Assembly (NCBI RefSeq): GCF_030817655.1 | Contig: NZ_JAUSZM010000003.1 | Coordinates: 9,114,001-9,178,000, forward strand | Source of the DNA: Streptomyces sp. V4I2 | GTDB lineage: Bacteria; Actinomycetota; Actinomycetes; Streptomycetales; Streptomycetaceae | Direction: 5' to 3' | Length of the DNA stretch: 64,000 bases | Part shown: piece after piece, positions 44,626 to 54,049 of the stretch | Layout: each line of letters starts with the position of its first letter | Position numbering within the stretch: position 1 is the stretch's first letter | Notes under the pieces: generated by a model | What the model was told of the DNA's origin: nothing | The model's input: the letters and a program-made list of their open reading frames with translations, nothing else | Database searches by the model: none | Translations under genes and position numbers: made by a program

Positions 44626-46929
44626 TCAGGTGTCGCGGGAGGCCAGCTGTTCGTGGGCCTCGGCGACGGCCCCGGGGTCCGCGCCCGCGCCGAGGGCGAG
44701 GCAGCGGGTGAACGCGTCCTGCGCCTCCGCCTCGCGGCCGGCGGCGAGCAGGGTGTTGCCGAGGTGGGCCAGAGCGCGGCTCTCGAGGCCGGTGTTGCCG
44801 CTGTCGTGGCTGAGTCCGACGGACGTCTGCAAGTGCTCGACGGCCTCCGCCCAGCGCTTCATGAGGGCGTAGGCGCGGCCCGTGCCGCTGTGCATGTTGA
44901 ACCGGGTGAAAAGGGCGATGTGCGGTTCGAGGCGGTCTCCGGCCTGGTCGAGGAAGGCAAGCGTGCGCAGGTTGGAGGCGATGGTCTCCTCGGCCCGGCC
45001 CGCCTCCAGCAGGACGCTGCCGTGTCCGCTCATGGCCTGCACGGTGCCGTGCAGGTCTCCGACGGCTTCGAACAGCCGGGCGGCCTCGTGGTTGTGGTCG
45101 GCGGCGGGCACGTAGTCGCCGAGCCATCGAAGGGCCCAGCCCGTGTAGAAGTGGGCCCATGCCTGCTGGGCCGGATCGTCGGCGCGCCGAGCGGCGGCGA
45201 GTGCCTCGGCGGAGCGCGCGAGACTGTCGTGGTGGCGGCCCTCGCACAGGAGCAGCGCCCAGGCGTGGTAATTGAGCTGGGTGGCCTCCACGACCGGATC
45301 GCCGAGCGCCTGGGCGGAAAGAGCAGCGGTACCGAAGACCTCGGGCCAGTGACCCCAGAAGATCCACTGGTCGGAGAACCAGTGCAGGGCCTCGGCCACC
45401 TCCACCACGGTGGCGTGCTCGCCCGCGGCGGCGGCCCGGCGCAGCGCGGCCAGCCAGTTGGTGCCCTCGGCCTGCAGCCACTCCCTGGCTTTTCCGGCGG
45501 TCGACAGGTCGACGGTGCCCTGCCAGGTCGGCGGCGGGGCGCCGTGGCCGGGCTCGTACCAGCGGCCGGCCACGATCGCGGTCCTGAGCAGCCACCCGTC
45601 CATCTCCGCGCGGGCCCGCGCCGCGTCCTCGGCGCTCTCCTCCGCTGCCAGCCGGGCGCGGGCGAACAGGCACAGCAGGTCATGGAGGCGGTAACGGTCC
45701 CCTTGCGTACCCAGCAGACCGGCCTCGACCAGTTCCTCCAAGGTGTCCTCGGCGTCGAACAGCTGCTGCCCGGTCAACCGGGCCGCACAGGCCGCACCGA
45801 CGTCCGGGCCGTCCACCAGGGCCAGGCGCCGGAACAGCCGGGCCGCCGTGGGGGTGAGCTGGCGGTAGGACAGGTCGAAGGCGGCCGACACCCGCAGGTC
45901 CCCGGCCGTCAGCGCGTCCAGGCGGCGTTCCTCGACGGCGAGACGGTCGGCCAGCCGGCGCACGCTCCAACCGGTGCGGGTGGCCAGCCAGTTGCCGGCC
46001 ACCCGCAGCGCCAGCGGCAGATGCGCGCACCGCTCGGCGACCTCGGCCAGTGCGGCCGGATCCGCCGCGGCCCGCTCCTCGCCCACCAGAGCGGTCAGGA
46101 ACACGGCTGCCTCCTCCGCGCTCAGCTCCCCGAGCGGCAGCCGGTGCACGCTCTCCAGCCCGGTGAGCATCCGCCGGCTGGTCACCAGCACCATCCCCGC
46201 GCCGCCGCCGGGCAGCAGCGGGCGGACCTGCGCCTCGTCACGGGCGTTGTCCAGCACCAGCAGACACCGCCGGTCGGCCAGCACCTGCCGGTACAGCCCG
46301 GGATGCCCCTGCGGCCCGGCCTTCGCCAGGTCCCGGTCGGCCACACCGAGGGCCTTGAGCACGCCCAGCATCAGCTCGAGCGGCTCGGGCGGAACGTCGT
46401 CCATCCCCCGCAGCTCCACCATCAGCTGCCCGTCCGGGAAGCGGTCGGTCAGCTTCCGGGCGGTGTGCAGCGCGAGGGTGGTCTTGCCGGTTCCCGGCGG
46501 ACCGGACACGGCGGCGACGACGGGCGGGCGGGGTGCGGAGACGGAGGGCTCGGGTGCGGTCCCGGCCGGGGACGCTTCGGCCATGCCCGCCTCCTCGGCC
46601 AGCTCCCTCAGCCGCACCAACTCCCGTTCCCGGCCCACGAAGTCGTCGATGCCGCGCGGGAAGGCCTGTACGCCGACGGGGCTGTAGCCGGGACTGCGCC
46701 CGGCCCTGGCGGCGGCCAGAAGCCGTTCGCGGGCCGGTTCGGCCAGGCCCAGGCCGTCGGCGAGGGCGGCCACCGTACGGCGCTGCGGGGCCGCCCGGCG
46801 ACCGCGCTCCAGATCCCCGATGCCCCGCACACTGACACCCGAGGCCTCGGCCAGGCCTTCCAGCGTCAACGACGCGGCGAGCCGCAGCTCCCGCAGCAGT
46901 GCCCCGAACGCCGCGCTCTCCTCGGCCAC
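44626..46929 (-). CDS. XRE-HTH / NB-ARC / TPR regulatory ATPase
   Basis: About 767 residues. An N-terminal XRE helix-turn-helix (LRLAASLTLEGLAEASGVSV), then a NB-ARC STAND ATPase with P-loop SGPPGTGKTTLALHTARKL, Walker B LVLDNARDEAQ and MHD-like YRLHDLLCLFARAR, then C-terminal TPR repeats. STAND proteins switch between ADP and ATP states when the repeats sense a ligand; actinobacterial members are usually transcription regulators of development or secondary metabolism. GTG 46,929 has GAGGGGGG in front; a GTG at 46,947 is the alternative. Confidence 0.87.
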   Translation of the reverse strand: MAEESAAFGALLRELRLAASLTLEGLAEASGVSVRGIGDLERGRRAAPQRRTVAALADGLGLAEPARERLLAAARAGRSPGYSPVGVQAFPRGIDDFVGRERELVRLRELAEEAGMAEASPAGTAPEPSVSAPRPPVVAAVSGPPGTGKTTLALHTARKLTDRFPDGQLMVELRGMDDVPPEPLELMLGVLKALGVADRDLAKAGPQGHPGLYRQVLADRRCLLVLDNARDEAQVRPLLPGGGAGMVLVTSRRMLTGLESVHRLPLGELSAEEAAVFLTALVGEERAAADPAALAEVAERCAHLPLALRVAGNWLATRTGWSVRRLADRLAVEERRLDALTAGDLRVSAAFDLSYRQLTPTAARLFRRLALVDGPDVGAACAARLTGQQLFDAEDTLEELVEAGLLGTQGDRYRLHDLLCLFARARLAAEESAEDAARARAEMDGWLLRTAIVAGRWYEPGHGAPPPTWQGTVDLSTAGKAREWLQAEGTNWLAALRRAAAAGEHATVVEVAEALHWFSDQWIFWGHWPEVFGTAALSAQALGDPVVEATQLNYHAWALLLCEGRHHDSLARSAEALAAARRADDPAQQAWAHFYTGWALRWLGDYVPAADHNHEAARLFEAVGDLHGTVQAMSGHGSVLLEAGRAEETIASNLRTLAFLDQAGDRLEPHIALFTRFNMHSGTGRAYALMKRWAEAVEHLQTSVGLSHDSGNTGLESRALAHLGNTLLAAGREAEAQDAFTRCLALGAGADPGAVAEAHEQLASRDT

Positions 46930-47062
46930 CCCGCCCCCCTCGTGCACACCATGCGCGAGCGGAACGCCCGGACATGATCACGAGGATTCTATGGGGGTGC
47001 CGTGTGCTGGAGGTAAGCGAGCGGTGCGCACGGCAGGCGACGGCCGGCGGGAGCCGTCCGCG

Positions 47063-47779
47063 TCAGCTCGTCGCCTCTACCGCCTCGCGGATCAGGTCGG
47101 CGACCTCCTTCGGCCGGGACACGGCGACGGCGTGCGAGGCGCCTTCGAGTTCGACGATCGTGGCCCCGGCCCGCTTGGCGCCGAAGCGCTCCACCTCGGG
47201 GTTGATCGCCTGGTCCGAGCCGGCGACGAGCGCCCAGGACGGCTTCGTCTTCCACGCGGCCGCGGCGGCGCTCTCCTCGAACGCGGCCGCCGCCAGCGGA
47301 CGCTGGGCCGCCGCGAGGACCTTGGTGACGGCGGCCGGGACGTCCGCGGCGAAGATCTCCGGGTAGGCCTCGGCCTTGATGCTGACCTCGACCGCGGACT
47401 TCGCCCCCTCGACCGGGTACGTCCACTCCTTGAGGTTGCTGACGAGCGGCGAGAGCGGGAAGCGGCCCTGCAACTCGCCGAGGCTCTCGCCCTCTTCGAG
47501 GACGTAGGCCGCGACGTAGACCAGGCCGACCACGTTCTCCGCGGTGCCGGCCACGGTGATGAGCGCACCCCCGTAGGAGTGGCCGACGAGCACGACCGGG
47601 CCGTCGATCTGGGCGGCCACGGCCGCGACGTACGCGGCGTCGGACGCCAGGCCGCGCAGCGGGTTGGGCGGCGCGATCACGGGGATGCCGTGGTTCTGCA
47701 GTTCGGCGATGACGCCGGACCAGCTGCCGGCGTCCGCGAAGGCGCCGTGCACGAGAAGGACGGTGGGGGTGCGGGACAT
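47063..47779 (-). CDS. Alpha/beta fold hydrolase (small esterase, MenH/HNL-like)
   Basis: A 238-residue hydrolase. The oxyanion motif is LLVHGAFADAGSW, the nucleophile elbow is VGHSYGG (Ser near residue 69) and the catalytic His is in ASHAVAVSRP. The size and motifs fit salicylate-methylesterase-like or hydroxynitrile-lyase-like enzymes. Substrate unknown. Lies 39 bases after the next upstream hydrolase gene, in the same orientation, so the two are probably co-transcribed. Confidence 0.87.
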   Translation of the reverse strand: MSRTPTVLLVHGAFADAGSWSGVIAELQNHGIPVIAPPNPLRGLASDAAYVAAVAAQIDGPVVLVGHSYGGALITVAGTAENVVGLVYVAAYVLEEGESLGELQGRFPLSPLVSNLKEWTYPVEGAKSAVEVSIKAEAYPEIFAADVPAAVTKVLAAAQRPLAAAAFEESAAAAAWKTKPSWALVAGSDQAINPEVERFGAKRAGATIVELEGASHAVAVSRPKEVADLIREAVEATS

Positions 47780-47818
47780 GTTGGGTTCTCCCTCTGGATG
47801 TCTCAGTGGCCAGCTGTC

Positions 47819-48790
47819 TCAGTGGCCGTGGAGCGCGGTGCGCAGGGTGCCGACGGCCATCGAGATCGCGGCCTCGGCGGCGTGCGTCTCGCGCAGCGCG
47901 TTGAGCATCACGAAGTCGTGGATGATGCCCTGGTAGCGGACCGCGGTGACCGGGACGCCGGCCTGGCGCAGCTTGTTGGCGTAGGCCTCGCCCTCGTCGC
48001 GCAGGACGTCGGCCTCGCCGGTGATGACCAGGGCCGGGGGCAGTCCGGTGAGCTGCTCGGTGGTGGCCCGCAGCGGGGAGGCGGTGATCTCGGCGCGCTG
48101 TGCCTCGTCGGTCGTGTACTGGTCCCAGAACCACTGCATGCCGTCGCGGCGCAGGAAGTAGCCGGTGGCGAACTGGTGGTAGGAGCCGGTGTCGAAGGCG
48201 GCGTCGGTGACCGGGTAGAACAGCACCTGCTGCACCAGCGGGACATCGCCGCGCTCCTTGGCCATCAGCGTCAGCGCGGCGGTCATGTTGCCGCCGACCG
48301 AGTCACCGGCGACCGCGATGCGGGTGGCGTCCAGGTCCTTGGACGCGCCGTGCTGCACGACCCACTGGGCGACCGCGTAGTTCTGCTCGATCGCGACCGG
48401 GTAGCGGGCCTCGGGGGAGAGGTCGTACTCGGGGAAGACCACCGCGGCGTTCGCGCCCACGGCGAGTTCACGCACCAGGCGGTCGTGGGTGTGGGCGTTG
48501 CCGAACACCCAGCCCGCGCCGTGGATGTACAGGATCACCGGCAGGGTGCCCTCGGCGCCCGCCGGCTTGACGATGCGGGCCCGGACACTGCCCGTCGGAC
48601 CGCCCTCGACGGTGACCCACTCCTCGTCGATCTCCGGCTTCTCGATCTCGCCGGACTGCACCTCGTCGACGGCCTTGCGACCCTCGGCGGGCGCCAGGTC
48701 GAAGAGGTAGGGCGGGTTCGCGGTGGCCTCGACGAACGCGGCGGCCGCCGGCTCCAGGACCGGCTGGACCGGCTCGACGGCGTCGGACAT
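47819..48790 (-). CDS. Hormone-sensitive-lipase-type esterase
   Basis: A 323-residue esterase of the HSL (bacterial family IV) group. HGAGWVFGN is the HGGG-type oxyanion motif, and AVAGDSVGGNM is the nucleophile elbow GDSxGG. The catalytic Asp is near ITGEADVLRDEGEAY and His near YQGIIHDF. It hydrolyses short acyl esters. First gene of the two-hydrolase unit; the 251-base gap upstream (48,791-49,041) holds no gene. Confidence 0.9.
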   Translation of the reverse strand: MSDAVEPVQPVLEPAAAAFVEATANPPYLFDLAPAEGRKAVDEVQSGEIEKPEIDEEWVTVEGGPTGSVRARIVKPAGAEGTLPVILYIHGAGWVFGNAHTHDRLVRELAVGANAAVVFPEYDLSPEARYPVAIEQNYAVAQWVVQHGASKDLDATRIAVAGDSVGGNMTAALTLMAKERGDVPLVQQVLFYPVTDAAFDTGSYHQFATGYFLRRDGMQWFWDQYTTDEAQRAEITASPLRATTEQLTGLPPALVITGEADVLRDEGEAYANKLRQAGVPVTAVRYQGIIHDFVMLNALRETHAAEAAISMAVGTLRTALHGH

Positions 48791-49041
48791 GTGGCTCTCC
48801 TGAAGTGTGGTGCGTCGACCGCGGTTTCATCCACCGCGGGTTCCTCGCTCCGCACGCTAGGTCCGCGCGGCCGACCTGCCTTGCCCAGGAGCGCACCGGC
48901 GCCGACCCCACAGCGCACGGCGGTGTGGGCCAGACCGCAAACACGAGCCCTCGACGCGGGCGTCCCTTCGCGCTTCGCGGACGGCTTGCCCGACAAGCCG
49001 AGTGCCCTGCACTGCCGGATGCGCCGGCGGATGAGGTCAGG

Positions 49042-49236
49042 TCAGGGCCGGAGCCCGGTGTGGCGTGGGTTCGCCCCGACGAAGATGCCGAGGATGTGGG
49101 TGAGGGGATTGTGGAGGGCCGCATGCCGGTGGGGGACGGGCTCGTGGGACGCCTCGGGGTCGGGGCGTGCGGTGTCGTCGGTCCGCGGCAGGTCTGGGGC
49201 GGTGCCGGCTTCCGGGTGGGTGGTCGGGCCGCGCAT
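49042..49236 (-). CDS. Small hypothetical protein (64 residues)
   Basis: A short, Pro/His-rich open frame with an excellent ribosome site (AGGAGAGCCCC before ATG 49,236). The C-terminal part reads LHNPLTHILGIFVGANPRHT, slightly hydrophobic. It lies 72 bases after the metallophosphoesterase gene, in the same direction, at the end of the AfsA operon. No homology recognised. It may be real because of the start site, but no other support exists. Confidence 0.45.
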   Translation of the reverse strand: MRGPTTHPEAGTAPDLPRTDDTARPDPEASHEPVPHRHAALHNPLTHILGIFVGANPRHTGLRP

Positions 49237-49307
49237 GGGGCTCTCCTGTCTCGTCGGCTGCTGGAGCTGTCGTGGAACGCTGGTGACCGGCCGGCGGGCA
49301 GCCCTGG

Positions 49308-50651
49308 TCACCCGTTCTGCGGGCGGAGTTCGAGCAGGGAGATGTCCGCGGGGGCGCCGACCCGGACCGGTGGGCCGAAGAAGCCGGCGCCGCTCGTGAC
49401 GTAGAGGGTCGTGTCGTCCACGCTGCCGAGCCCGGCGGTGACCGGACCGGACATCGCCGTCACGGCGGTGAGCGGGAACATCTGACCGCCGTGGGTGTGC
49501 CCGGACAACTGGAGGTCGACGCCGTGGCGGGCGGCCTCCTCGGCGAACACCGGCTGGTGGGCGAGGAGCACGACAGGGCGCGAGGTGTCCCGTCCGCTCA
49601 GGGCGCCCTCCAGGTCGGGGCCACGGCCGGTCTCCTCTCCGGCCAGGTCCTCCACGCCCGCCAGGTCGAGGAAGGCGCCGTTGTGCCGGATCTCGACGCG
49701 CTCGTTCACCAGCGGCTGGACGTCGACGGCGCGCATCTCGTCCAGCCAGTCCTTCACGCCGTCGTAGAGGTACTCGTGATTGCCCGTGACGAAGAAGCTG
49801 CCGTACCGCGACTCCAGGTGCCGCAGCGGCCTCGTCGCCGGTCCCAGCTGGGCGGCGGTGCCGTCGGCGAGGTCACCGACGATCGCCACCAGGTCGGCCT
49901 GGAGCCCGTTGACCATCCGGACGACGCGCTCGGTGTGCGACCGCCCGAGCATCGGACCGAGGTGCAGTTCGCTGACGACGGCGATGCGCAGACCCGCCAG
50001 CCGCGCGTTCACCTTGGACAGGGGGATCGGAACCCGCTTGATCCGCGGGTCGCCGAGCGCCACCGACATTCCGTGACCGACGGTGCCGAGCGCGGTCGCA
50101 CCCGCGAGAGCGCCGACCGCCCGTCCGATCAGGAGCCGCCGGCCCATCATCGGGCCGTCCGCCGGGGGACGGGGCCCCGAGGCGTCCTCGGGGCCGGTCG
50201 CCGCCCCGTCCCCGTCGGCCACCGGGGCCGCCGCGGCCCCGGCCGAGGGAGCACCCGCCGTGACCGGGACGCCGGCCACTGCGGCGGTCACCGGCTGCGC
50301 CTCGGCGGACCGGGGCGCCGTCCGCCGCTCGGTGCGCCGCAGGCGGCGCAGCACGAGGACCCGCGGCACCTCCAGCACGGCGAGCGCCAGCAGCAGGTAG
50401 AGCAGCACCCCGATCAGGGTGTAGCCCGGCCAGGCGAGCCAGCGCCCGCCGCCGTCCTGCGACGGGTCCAGCATCGGAGTGACGATCCTGGTTCCGGGTG
50501 CGAGCAGCGCCGAGACCACCACCGCTGCCGTCCCCAGCCGCCGACCGAGGGTCGCGGGCCTGGTCGTGTCACGGACCAGACGCCTCCACAGGTAGATGTG
50601 GAGCAGGCCGGAGCCGGCCAGCATGAGCACCCACATTCCGATTCCCAGCAT
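49308..50651 (-). CDS. Membrane-anchored metallophosphoesterase (calcineurin-like)
   Basis: A 447-residue protein. Residues 1-100 contain about three membrane helices (LMLAGSGLLHIYLWRRLV, YTLIGVLLYLLLALAVLE). A Pro/Ala linker and another hydrophobic segment (IGRAVGALAGATAL) follow, then the phosphoesterase domain: GDLADG, GNHEYLYDG, LAHQP and SGHTHGGQMFPL. The first metal motif, normally SDLHLG, reads SELHLG: the aspartate is a glutamate. GAGGAGAG precedes ATG 50,651. It sits 25 bases after an MMPL transporter gene, in the AfsA operon. Confidence 0.87.
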   Translation of the reverse strand: MLGIGMWVLMLAGSGLLHIYLWRRLVRDTTRPATLGRRLGTAAVVVSALLAPGTRIVTPMLDPSQDGGGRWLAWPGYTLIGVLLYLLLALAVLEVPRVLVLRRLRRTERRTAPRSAEAQPVTAAVAGVPVTAGAPSAGAAAAPVADGDGAATGPEDASGPRPPADGPMMGRRLLIGRAVGALAGATALGTVGHGMSVALGDPRIKRVPIPLSKVNARLAGLRIAVVSELHLGPMLGRSHTERVVRMVNGLQADLVAIVGDLADGTAAQLGPATRPLRHLESRYGSFFVTGNHEYLYDGVKDWLDEMRAVDVQPLVNERVEIRHNGAFLDLAGVEDLAGEETGRGPDLEGALSGRDTSRPVVLLAHQPVFAEEAARHGVDLQLSGHTHGGQMFPLTAVTAMSGPVTAGLGSVDDTTLYVTSGAGFFGPPVRVGAPADISLLELRPQNG

Positions 50652-50676
50652 CGTCTCTCCTCGGGAACTCGGTGGA

Positions 50677-52974
50677 TCAGGAACGGCCGGCGGGCGCGCC
50701 GACAGTCGCGGTCGAGGCGCGCGGGCCGCTCGCCTCGACGGGCTCCGACTCGGAGATACCGAACCGGTCGTGCAACGCGCGCAACGGCGCGGGCGCCCAC
50801 CAGTTGGCGTTGCCGGCCAGCCGCATGAAGACCGGGACGAGCACCGCCCTGATCAGCGTCGCGTCCACCAGGATCACCACGACCATGCCCAGGCCCAGCA
50901 TCTTGAGGAAGACGATGCCCGACGAGGCGTACGTCGCGAACGAGGCCGCCAGGATGACCGCCGCGGAGGTGATCAGCGGGCCACTGCGCTCCAGGCCGAC
51001 GGCCACCGCGCTGACGTTGTCACCGGTGCGGTCGTACTCCTCCTTGATGCGCGACAGCATGAAGACCTCGTAGTCCATCGAGAGGCCGAAGGCGGTGCAG
51101 AACATCAGGATGGGGATGCTGGGCTCGATCGAGCCGCTCGGGGTGAAGCCCAGCAGGCCGGACAGGTGGCCGTCCTGGAAGACCCACACCAGTGCGCCGA
51201 ACATCACGCCCATGCTGAGGGTGTTGAGCACCATGGCCTTCGCGGGCAGCAGCACGCTGCCGGTCATCAGGAACAGGATCACGAAGGTGACCCCGAGGAT
51301 CAGCCCGAACACCAGTGGCAGCCGGTCGGTCAACTCGGTGCGGAAGTCCTTGAGTTCGGCGGGGTAACCGCCGATCCGCACCTCGGCGTCGGCGGACGCG
51401 CCCTCGCCGGCGGTGGTCCGGATCTCGGAGAGCACCCGGTCGATGTCCCGGTCCAGGCCGTGGTGGGTGGCGACGACCGAGTACCAGGTGTCCTTGTCGT
51501 GGGCGAACCTGTCGGAGGCGGCGTTCGCCCCGGAGATCTTCCGGCCCTCGGCGTACGAACCGGTGAGCGCGTCGACCTGCTGGACGTCGGCGATCCGGGA
51601 CAGCGCGGCCGCTGTGGCGTCGATCGAGGCCTCGCCCGCGGCGGTGCCCGGCTGGCCGGTGCGCAGCACCTGGATGGCGTCCATCTCCTCACCCGCGAAG
51701 TTGTCGCGGACGTCCTGCTGGACGACCCTGCTGGAGGTGGTCTCGGGCAGCACCCGCTCGTCCGGCACGCCGAACGTCAGGCCCAGGGTCGGCGCCGCCA
51801 GACCGAGGAGCACGACCAGGGCCGGGATGCCCCACAGCAGCGGCCGGCGCATCATCCGCAGGGCCGTGGCGTGCCACCAGCCGTTGTCCGAGCGGGCGGC
51901 GGCGTTCTTGCGGACGACCCGGTGGCCCAGGCGGGCCAGCGACGCCGGCAGGATGACGAGCGCGGCGAACACCGACGTCAGGACGGTGGCGACACCGGCG
52001 TACGCGAAGGAACGCAGGAACGGGAACGGGAAGAGCAGCAGGCACGACAGGGACACCAGGACGGTGAGCCCGCTGAACGCGACCGTGCGGCCGGCGCTGC
52101 CGACCGCGTGCTCGACGGCCTCGGCGACGGACCGCCCGGCCCGCAGCTCCTCACGGAACCGGTTGATGACGAACAGGCTGTAGTCGACGCCCAGTCCGAT
52201 GCCCATCACCAGGGCCAGGTTGGCGGCGAACGTCGACACGTCGGTGAAGTACGTGACGCCCCGCAGCAGCGCCAGCGTGGCGATCACCGAGAACAGGCCC
52301 ATGCCCAGTGTCAGCAGGGCGGCCGAGAACCGGCGGTAGATGGCGAACAACAGCAGCAGCACCAGCGGGAACACGATCATCTCGGCCCGCAGGAAGTCCT
52401 TCCGGGACTGCTCGGCAGCCTGCCGGAAGACCTCGTCCCCGCCGCCGACCCGGACCTTCACCAGCGCGGTGTCCCGGCTGAACTCGGGGGAGAACTCCCC
52501 GAGGTTGGTACGGGCCTCGGTGACCGTGCCGGACATGCGGGCGATGATCAGGGCCTGCTTGCCGTCGGTGCCGCGCATGGCGGGCGAGGCCCCTCGCGAC
52601 CAGTAGGAGGAGACCTCGGCCACCCCGTCCTGCGCCGCCAGTTCCTTCTCCAGCTTGCGGCCCTCGGCGGCCACCGCCGGGTCGTCCACGGTGCCCCGCT
52701 CGGCGGTCACCATGAGCAGCACGCTGGGCGTGCCCTCGCCGAACTCCTTCTCCAGCTGTGCCCTGGTGGTCAGCGACTCGGAGCCGGGGCTCTCGAAGCG
52801 GCTGAGGACCAGGCGGTCCATGGCGCCCGCGGCGAGCACCAGTCCCAGGACGGTGAGGACGACACTCGTCCAGATCACCAGCCGGGACCTGGTCGCGGTG
52901 ACCCGGCCCCATCGTCGTAAGGCCGGCGGGGTCTGCGCGGCGTGTGGGCTCGCCGGTTGATGTGTGGTCGGCAT
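50677..52974 (-). CDS. MMPL-family transporter (second in the operon), TTA codon near start
   Basis: A 765-residue RND/MMPL transporter with twelve membrane helices in two halves, each with an extracytoplasmic domain. Typical blocks: LALVMGIGLGVDYSLFVINR in the first half and PSIPILMFCTAFGLSMDYEV in the second. MMPL proteins export lipids, polyketides and hydrophobic signals by proton motive force. Codon 19 is TTA (52,918-52,920), so its synthesis should need the bldA tRNA. ATG 52,974 is chosen for GGAGACCGAGA in front. Paralogue of the transporter at 55,139. Confidence 0.9.
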   Translation of the reverse strand: MPTTHQPASPHAAQTPPALRRWGRVTATRSRLVIWTSVVLTVLGLVLAAGAMDRLVLSRFESPGSESLTTRAQLEKEFGEGTPSVLLMVTAERGTVDDPAVAAEGRKLEKELAAQDGVAEVSSYWSRGASPAMRGTDGKQALIIARMSGTVTEARTNLGEFSPEFSRDTALVKVRVGGGDEVFRQAAEQSRKDFLRAEMIVFPLVLLLLFAIYRRFSAALLTLGMGLFSVIATLALLRGVTYFTDVSTFAANLALVMGIGLGVDYSLFVINRFREELRAGRSVAEAVEHAVGSAGRTVAFSGLTVLVSLSCLLLFPFPFLRSFAYAGVATVLTSVFAALVILPASLARLGHRVVRKNAAARSDNGWWHATALRMMRRPLLWGIPALVVLLGLAAPTLGLTFGVPDERVLPETTSSRVVQQDVRDNFAGEEMDAIQVLRTGQPGTAAGEASIDATAAALSRIADVQQVDALTGSYAEGRKISGANAASDRFAHDKDTWYSVVATHHGLDRDIDRVLSEIRTTAGEGASADAEVRIGGYPAELKDFRTELTDRLPLVFGLILGVTFVILFLMTGSVLLPAKAMVLNTLSMGVMFGALVWVFQDGHLSGLLGFTPSGSIEPSIPILMFCTAFGLSMDYEVFMLSRIKEEYDRTGDNVSAVAVGLERSGPLITSAAVILAASFATYASSGIVFLKMLGLGMVVVILVDATLIRAVLVPVFMRLAGNANWWAPAPLRALHDRFGISESEPVEASGPRASTATVGAPAGRS

Positions 52975-53027
52975 TCTCGGTCTCCGGGTGGGTGGGGGTG
53001 ACGGGGGCTTGTGAGTGAGGGATCCGG

Positions 53028-54049
53028 TCACAGACCGCGGGCGTCGAGCCAGCGCGCGATCCGGTCGAAGGTGCGGGGCGCGGAGCGGGCCATGGTGGCG
53101 TAGTGGCCGGCCCCGGGGATGTCGACGAGTTCGGTGTCGGCCCCGGTGAACAGGCGCTGGTGGGCGGCGCCGCCCGTGACGCGGGCGTCGTCGTCCCCGT
53201 AGACCAGGAGCACGGGCACCTCGATCGACCCGATGTGTTCGAGGTCCGTGAAGACGCCGTCGAGCTGGGAGGTCATGTCACCGCAGGGGTGGCGGTTCTG
53301 GTGCGGGGTGGCGGCGTCCACGACCCGCTCCTCGGTGTCGTGGAAGTTCCCTCGCCGGAACTGGTCGGCGCCCAGGTCGTAGTAGGCGTAGCCGCTCGGG
53401 TCGCCGGCCTTCCGGCTCGGCTGGCCGCCGGCCATGCAGGTCTGCAGGGCACTGAAGAAGCGGGTGTTGGCCTCGGGGGTCAGGCCCCGGTCCGACCAGT
53501 CCATGATCATCAGGCCGTCGATCTCGCCGAACGAGTACGCCTCGATCTGTACGACCTGGCCGCCGTTGGACTGCCCGGCCAGCGTCACGGTGTCGAAGGC
53601 CGGCGGGTCGCCCTTGACGGCCGCGGGGTCGGTGGCCGCCGCCGCGTCCAGGCCGTACGTGCCGGAACGCAGTTGCCGCACGATCTGGTGGGCGATGTCG
53701 GCCTCGGCGCCGATGCAGGTGTCGAGGCCGTCGGGGCGGTCGCTCGCGCCGTAGCCGAGACGGTCGATGGTGAGCGAGGCATGCCCGCGCTCGGCCAGTT
53801 CCTCGGCGTAGTGGTAGCCGGGCACGTCCAGGCGCCAGTACCACTCCCCGGACGCGATGCCGTGCTGGTAGAACGTGATCGCCCGCTTCGAGCCCGACAG
53901 CACCGACGCGGGCGCGGTCAGGTGCCCGCTCACCCGGTGGGTTGTGCCGCCCGTGCGGCAACCGGTCTTGCTGCGGTTGGTGTTGCGCGCGGGCTGGCCA
54001 GCAGGGCCAGCGACGCGGCCAGCACGGCCGTCCGCCTGATGATGCTCAT
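53028..54049 (-). pseudogene. Secreted alpha/beta hydrolase, broken by a frameshift in the signal-peptide region
   Basis: The start is clear: ATG 54,049 overlaps the epimerase stop (ATGA) and begins a signal peptide, MSIIRRTAVLAASLALLASP. This frame stops at 53,930. The hydrolase body lies in another frame: THRVSGHLTAPASVLSG, YQHGIASGEWYWRLDVPGYH, nucleophile elbow LAGQSNGGQ and C-terminal GAGHYATM with the catalytic His. One base gained or lost between about 53,990 and 53,940 would join them. Either a true inactivating mutation or a sequencing error. An internal GTG near 53,937 could give an unsecreted form. Confidence 0.7.
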
